Positions 59,628-64,000 of a stretch of 64,000 nt of DNA are shown one piece after another; position 1 is the stretch's first letter, and each line of letters starts with the position of its first letter. Both the position numbers and the translations under genes were made by a program. Below the pieces are notes generated by a model that was not told the origin of the DNA, made no database searches, and worked only from the letters and a program-made list of their open reading frames with translations. The DNA is from Rhizobium sp. 9140 (GTDB lineage Bacteria; Pseudomonadota; Alphaproteobacteria; Rhizobiales; Rhizobiaceae), in NCBI RefSeq assembly GCF_900067135.1, contig NZ_FJUR01000001.1, positions 672,501 to 736,500 of the forward strand, written 5' to 3'.

Positions 59628-60931
59628 CAACCTTTTCCCCCCGCGAGATCGTTTCCGAACTCGACCGCTACATCATCGGCCAGCACGATGCGAAACGCGC
59701 CGTTGCTATCGCCCTTCGCAACCGCTGGCGCCGCCAGCAGCTTCCCGACGAGCTGCGCGATGAGGTGATGCCGAAGAACATTCTGATGATCGGACCGACC
59801 GGTGTCGGCAAGACGGAGATTTCGCGGCGCCTCGCCAAGCTCGCAGGCGCCCCCTTCATCAAGGTCGAGGCTACGAAATTCACCGAAGTCGGCTATGTCG
59901 GGCGCGATGTCGAACAGATCATCCGCGATCTGGTCGAGGTCGGCATCGGCCTCGTGCGCGAGAAGAAGCGCGGCGAGGTCAAGGCGAAGGCGCACCAGAA
60001 TGCCGAGGAGCGTGTGCTCGACGCGCTGGTCGGCAGCACCGCCTCGCCCGCCACCCGCGACAGCTTCCGCCGCAAGCTGCGCGACAACGAGTTGGACGAC
60101 AAGGAAATCGACATCGAGGTCGCAGACACGGCGAGCCCCGGCGGCGGCTTCGAGATCCCCGGCATGCCCGGCGCCAATATCGGCGTGCTCAACCTGTCGG
60201 AAATGTTCGGCAAGGCCATGGGTGCCCGCACGAAGAAGGTGCGCACGACGGTCAAGCAGTCCTACGCGCTCCTGATCGACGACGAATCCGACAAGCTGCT
60301 CGACAACGAGCAGATCCAGCGCGAAGCCGTTCGCTCGGCCGAAAACGACGGCATCGTCTTCCTCGACGAAATCGACAAGATCGCCGCTCGCGATGGCGGC
60401 ATGGGAGCAGGCGTTTCCCGTGAAGGCGTGCAGCGCGACCTGCTGCCGCTGGTCGAAGGCACGACGGTCGCGACGAAATACGGGCCTGTGAAGACGGACC
60501 ACATCCTTTTTATCGCGTCCGGCGCTTTCCATGTGTCGAAGCCATCCGATCTTCTGCCCGAACTTCAGGGCCGCCTGCCGATCCGGGTGGAACTGAAGGC
60601 GCTGACCAAGGAAGACTTCCGCCGCATCCTGACGGAAACCGAGGCGAGCCTGATCCGCCAGTACAAGGCGCTGCTGGAGACGGAAGGCGTGACGCTCGAC
60701 TTCTCCGACGATGCGCTCGACGCGCTGGCGGATGTCGCCGTCATGCTGAATTCCAGCGTCGAAAACATCGGCGCGCGTCGCCTGCAGACGGTCATGGAAC
60801 GCGTGCTCGACGAGATCTCGTTTGCGGCTCCCGACAAATCGGGCGAGGAACTCAACATCGATGCCGAATATGTGCGCAAGCATGTCGGCGACCTCGCGGC
60901 CAATACGGATCTGTCGCGTTACATCCTTTGA
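59624..60931 (+). CDS. hslU: ATP-dependent protease ATPase subunit HslU (ClpY)
   Basis: A 435-residue AAA+ unfoldase that feeds HslV. Walker [20 protein letters not shown], pore motif TEVGYVGRD, Walker [12 protein letters not shown] and sensor-2 [13 protein letters not shown]. The C-terminus (DLSRYIL) is the peptide that docks in HslV. The start overlaps the GNAT stop by 4 bases. Confidence 0.98.
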   Translation: MTTFSPREIVSELDRYIIGQHDAKRAVAIALRNRWRRQQLPDELRDEVMPKNILMIGPTGVGKTEISRRLAKLAGAPFIKVEATKFTEVGYVGRDVEQIIRDLVEVGIGLVREKKRGEVKAKAHQNAEERVLDALVGSTASPATRDSFRRKLRDNELDDKEIDIEVADTASPGGGFEIPGMPGANIGVLNLSEMFGKAMGARTKKVRTTVKQSYALLIDDESDKLLDNEQIQREAVRSAENDGIVFLDEIDKIAARDGGMGAGVSREGVQRDLLPLVEGTTVATKYGPVKTDHILFIASGAFHVSKPSDLLPELQGRLPIRVELKALTKEDFRRILTETEASLIRQYKALLETEGVTLDFSDDALDALADVAVMLNSSVENIGARRLQTVMERVLDEISFAAPDKSGEELNIDAEYVRKHVGDLAANTDLSRYIL

Positions 60932-61087
60932 CGAAGCGGACGTCGGCTTCCTCATCACGTTTTGGGCGTGCGGAGGAAGCGGTTGCGGGGAGGCGCGGAA
61001 TGGCGGAGGAATGACGGATGGCATGATTCCGACACCTTTACGCCGCATCACCTAAGCGAACCGCCGCACCCTCTGGAGACTGAAGCC

Positions 61088-62053
61088 TTGCGCAAACTCG
61101 TTCCCGCTCTCGCCCTCATCACCGCCCTGATTGCTTTGGGTCTGATTGCCGCGGGCGCGCCGGCGAGAGCAGAGATGCGTGTCATGCCGGAGGGCAACCG
61201 CAATGCCGAGCAGCCGTCAGTACCCGGCGCTTCGGTCCGCCGCACCAAGGCGGGAAAGTCGACGTTCGACGCGAAGTACGAGAAGGTTCGCCAGCTTCTG
61301 GCAACCGACAGCAAGCTGATGGGCAAGATCAAGTCCACCGCGCGCGCTTATGGCATCGACCCGATCCACATGGTCGGCGCCATCGTCGGCGAGCACACCT
61401 ATAATGTCGATGCCTATGATCGGCTTCAGTCATACTACGTCAAGGCGGCGGCCTACGCCGGCAACAGTTTTCGCTTCGCTTATGATGGCGAATCGATCGC
61501 CGACTTCGTTGATCGCCCACAATTTTCGGTCTGCGCCGGCAAAAAGGGCTCCTATGCCTTGTGGAGTTGCCGGGAGGGCGTCTGGGACAAGGACTTCCGC
61601 GGCGAAACGGTCGGGGGTACCTCGTTTCCGAACAACCGCTTTTCGGCCGTCTTTTTCCAGCCCTTCTATGCCGGCCAGACCTTCGGTCTCGGTCAGATCA
61701 ACCCGCTGACGGCACTGATGATGACCGACACCGTTGCGCGGGTGTCCGGCTATGAGCGGCTGGACGAGAACAGCGCGGCCGACGTTTACCAGGCGATCAT
61801 GGACCCCGACCAGTCGCTCGCCTACATGGCGGCCGTCATCCGCCATTCCATCGACGTCTACCGTTCGGTGGCCGACGTCGATATTTCCGACAATCCCGGC
61901 ATCACGGCGACGCTCTACAATATCGGCAATCCCGACCAGCGCGCAGCAGAGCTTGCAGCGAAGAACCGATCGGGTGCCGCACAGTGGCCGGAGGAAAACT
62001 ATTATGGTTGGCTGGTGAACGAGAAGCTGACGGAATTGAAGGCGCTTCTCTGA
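61088..62053 (+). CDS. Secreted DUF1402 protein with lytic-transglycosylase-like motifs
   Basis: A 321-residue exported protein. The frame has no ATG at a sensible place; TTG 61088, with GGAG 9 bases before, gives an N-terminal signal peptide (MRKLVPALALITALIALGLIAAG, cleavage near APARA). Downstream sit GAIVGEHTYNVDAYDRL (Glu102), FGLGQINPLTALMMTD (residues 199-214), DPDQSLAYMAAVIRHSIDVY and TLYNIGNPDQ. These match in order the catalytic Glu, GLMQ, and AYN motifs of SLT/lysozyme-fold enzymes. DUF1402 has no assigned activity that I know. Two cysteines (FSVCAG and LWSCREG) may form a disulfide. Confidence 0.75.
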   Translation: MRKLVPALALITALIALGLIAAGAPARAEMRVMPEGNRNAEQPSVPGASVRRTKAGKSTFDAKYEKVRQLLATDSKLMGKIKSTARAYGIDPIHMVGAIVGEHTYNVDAYDRLQSYYVKAAAYAGNSFRFAYDGESIADFVDRPQFSVCAGKKGSYALWSCREGVWDKDFRGETVGGTSFPNNRFSAVFFQPFYAGQTFGLGQINPLTALMMTDTVARVSGYERLDENSAADVYQAIMDPDQSLAYMAAVIRHSIDVYRSVADVDISDNPGITATLYNIGNPDQRAAELAAKNRSGAAQWPEENYYGWLVNEKLTELKALL

Positions 62054-62096
62054 AACACATAAGACCGGCCCCCGCAGTCAAAGGTCAGAACTGCCC

Positions 62097-63491
62097 ATGG
62101 ATATGATCTCACGACCCTTCGAGCCGCCGGCCCCCGTTCCGCGCACGCAGGACCTCTCCAAGTTCGAGGTGCTCCGGACGGTCCTGCGAAACCCGCTCGA
62201 GCTCTGGAGCGAGCCGTCCTATACGCTGCCCTGGATCGAGACGCGGTTCGTCAACCAGGATACCCTGATCGTCAACGATCCCGGCCTGATCCGCTATATC
62301 CTCGTTGAAAACGTCGCGAACTACGAAATGTCGGAGGTTCGCCGGCTGGTCCTGCGGCCGATCCTGCGTGATGGCCTGCTGACGGCCGAAGGTGCCACGT
62401 GGAAGCGGACCCGCAAGGCGGTGGCGCCGGTGTTTACGCCACGCCACGCCAAGGGCTTCGCCGACAAGATGCTCTCGACCTGCGAGCATTACGCCAGCCG
62501 TTACGATCGCGCGGTCGATAGGCACGGTTTGATCGATATCGCCACCGACATGACGGAGCTAACCTACGATATCCTCGCGGAGACGCTGTTCTCCGGGCAG
62601 ATCGCTGCGGAAACCGAGAGCTTCACACGGGATGTCGAGACGCTGCTCGGCAGCATGGGCCGTGTCGATCCCATGGACATGCTGCTCGCGCCGCCCTGGG
62701 TTCCGCGCGTCACGCGTTGGGGCAGCGGCAAGCTTATGCGCCGCTTCGGAACGGTGGTAGCCGCAACCATGGAGGAGCGCCGCCGGCAGATGCGCGCCCA
62801 TCCCGACACGGTGCCGCAGGATTTCCTGACCCTCCTTCTGGAGCGGGAAGGACCGGAAGGCCTGCATGCCGACGAGATCTCCGACAATATTCTCACCTTC
62901 ATCGGTGCCGGCCACGAGACCACGGCCCGCGCGCTCGGCTGGACGTTCTACTGCATCGCCCATGCGCCGGAATTCCGAGCGCTGATGGAGGCGGAGATCG
63001 ACCGCGTCATCGGGGATGGCACCGACCCGGTCGATTGGCTGGAGAATATGCCGCATGTGCGCGCCGCCTTCGAGGAATCCATGCGGCTTTATCCCCCGGC
63101 ACCATCGATCAACCGGGCGGCCATCGAGGCGGACAGCTGGACGTCGCCGAGCGGCGAACGAATCGACATCGCCAAGGGCGTCTCAGTGCTTGTCATGCCC
63201 TGGACGCTCCACCGCCATACACTCTACTGGGAAAGGCCGCGCGCTTTTATGCCGCAGCGGTTCCTGCCCGGCAATCGCGAGAGCCTGCACCGCTTCCAGT
63301 ATCTCCCCTTCGGGGCCGGCCCGCGCGTCTGCATCGGCGCGACCTTCGCCTTGCAGGAGGCGGTTATCGCGCTCGGCGTGCTGATGAAAACCTATCGTTT
63401 CGACGTGACGCCGCAAACCAGGCCTTGGCCGGTGCAGAGGCTGACGACGCAGCCTCAGGGCGGCATCCCCATGCGCGTCACGCGGCGCTAA
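62097..63491 (+). CDS. Cytochrome P450
   Basis: A 464-residue P450 monooxygenase. The I-helix reads FIGAGHETTARALGWTFY (A/G-G-x-D/E-T-T), the K-helix ExxR is EESMRLYPP, and the heme loop is FGAGPRVCIGATFALQ with Cys412 as ligand. No reductase or ferredoxin gene is adjacent, so the electron partner must be elsewhere. The length and FGAGPRVCIG loop resemble the fatty-acid-hydroxylase-like CYP102/CYP110 clan more than camphor-type P450s, but the substrate is unknown. It lies 43 bases after DUF1402. Confidence 0.93.
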   Translation: MDMISRPFEPPAPVPRTQDLSKFEVLRTVLRNPLELWSEPSYTLPWIETRFVNQDTLIVNDPGLIRYILVENVANYEMSEVRRLVLRPILRDGLLTAEGATWKRTRKAVAPVFTPRHAKGFADKMLSTCEHYASRYDRAVDRHGLIDIATDMTELTYDILAETLFSGQIAAETESFTRDVETLLGSMGRVDPMDMLLAPPWVPRVTRWGSGKLMRRFGTVVAATMEERRRQMRAHPDTVPQDFLTLLLEREGPEGLHADEISDNILTFIGAGHETTARALGWTFYCIAHAPEFRALMEAEIDRVIGDGTDPVDWLENMPHVRAAFEESMRLYPPAPSINRAAIEADSWTSPSGERIDIAKGVSVLVMPWTLHRHTLYWERPRAFMPQRFLPGNRESLHRFQYLPFGAGPRVCIGATFALQEAVIALGVLMKTYRFDVTPQTRPWPVQRLTTQPQGGIPMRVTRR

Positions 63492-63591
63492 GAGACCCGC
63501 AGGGTTTTCCTTCATGATCAGAAAACGTTGACTTCACGGCGTTCGTGAGGACATTGCAATGCACGCAACGGGGAAAGAGCGAGGAGACCTC

Positions 63592-64000
63592 ATGAGCCGC
63601 ATCGATATTCAGGGTTTGCAGATCGAACAGGGCCTTTACGCCTTCATCGTCAACGAGGCGCTGCCGGGAACCGGAATCGAGGCCGGCCCTTTCTTCGAGA
63701 GCTTCTCGGCGATCGTCCATGATCTCGCACCGAAGAACCGGGACTTGTTGCAGGTTCGCGATGCGTTGCAGGAGAAAATCGACGCCTGGTACCGCGAAAA
63801 CGGCGTGCCGGTCGATCTCAAGGCCTATACCGACTTCCTGACCGAGATCGGCTACCTTCTGCCGGAAGGCCCGGATTTCACGGTTTCGACCGACAACGTC
63901 GATCCCGAGATCGCTGCGATCGCCGGGCCGCAACTCGTCGTTCCCGTCATGAACGCACGTTATGCACTCAACGCCGCCAATGCGCGCTGGGGCTCTCTCT
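63592..64000 (+). CDS. glcB: Malate synthase G, N-terminal part (3' end outside window)
   Basis: The first 136 codons of malate synthase G, which condenses glyoxylate with acetyl-CoA in the glyoxylate bypass. It begins [29 protein letters not shown], has the [18 protein letters not shown] helix and ends in the window at [21 protein letters not shown] lies 6 bases before the ATG at 63592. The catalytic residues lie beyond the window. Confidence 0.93.
   Translation, partial: MSRIDIQGLQIEQGLYAFIVNEALPGTGIEAGPFFESFSAIVHDLAPKNRDLLQVRDALQEKIDAWYRENGVPVDLKAYTDFLTEIGYLLPEGPDFTVSTDNVDPEIAAIAGPQLVVPVMNARYALNAANARWGSL

Overview
The window is a gene-dense stretch of a GC-rich alphaproteobacterial chromosome, most likely from the Rhizobiaceae or a close relative. 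The evidence is the gene order (hemE-hemJ-rho-mnmE-mnmG-rsmG-parA-parB; trpFBA-accD-folC; chvI-chvG-hprK-EIIA-HPr-ahcY; hisE-F-A-H-DUF2628-hisB-hslV-hslU) together with alphaproteobacterial proteins such as ChvG/ChvI, DivL, the short HprK, TimA, HemJ, DUF2852 and DUF1402. I see no rRNA, tRNA, CRISPR, insertion sequence or phage gene. Nearly everything is core chromosome.

Layout. 1-2593: 3' end of leuS, then lptE and holA (+). 2619-11394: a minus-strand block (parB, parA, rsmG, mnmG, mnmE, rho, hemJ, hemE). About 11405-11790: a non-coding, partly AT-rich gap with DnaA-box-like and GANTC sites, the likely chromosomal origin. From 11801 the genes run rightward (PPDK regulator, maf-like, aroE, coaE, dnaQ). 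15527-22396: secB and fxsA (-), then timA, mltA, smr, an XRE regulator and gyrB (+). 22495-27130: a nitroreductase, an HpaI-type aldolase, a PHA depolymerase, DUF2852 and a YgjP-like peptidase. 27206-32266: trpF-trpB-trpA-accD-folC. 32367-40285: trxA, addA, addB and a sugar-phosphate nucleotidyltransferase (-). 40399-43371: alkB, arfB, pckA (-). 43756-53646: chvI, chvG, hprK, EIIA-Man, HPr, ahcY, divL, tsaE-amgK (+). 53650-58356: coaA and the his genes (-). 58556-64000: hslV, a GNAT acetyltransferase, hslU, DUF1402, a cytochrome P450 and the start of glcB (+).

How it fits together. The left third is a replication and segregation hub: candidate oriC, ParA/ParB, several parS-like ACGT-centred palindromes, DNA polymerase subunits (HolA, DnaQ), GyrB and rRNA/tRNA modification enzymes. 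The right two thirds hold amino-acid biosynthesis, recombination (AddAB), an envelope-sensing two-component system coupled to a regulatory PTS, the DivL arm of cell-cycle control, and protein quality control (HslVU). I did not find a complete undescribed system. The best leads are a DUF1402 secreted protein that reads like a lysozyme-fold transglycosylase, the oriC/parS layout, a near-perfect palindrome before ahcY, an AAC(6')-like acetyltransferase embedded in the hslVU operon, an AccD that has lost most zinc-ribbon cysteines, and a likely inversion that separated tsaE-amgK from its murU-like partner.
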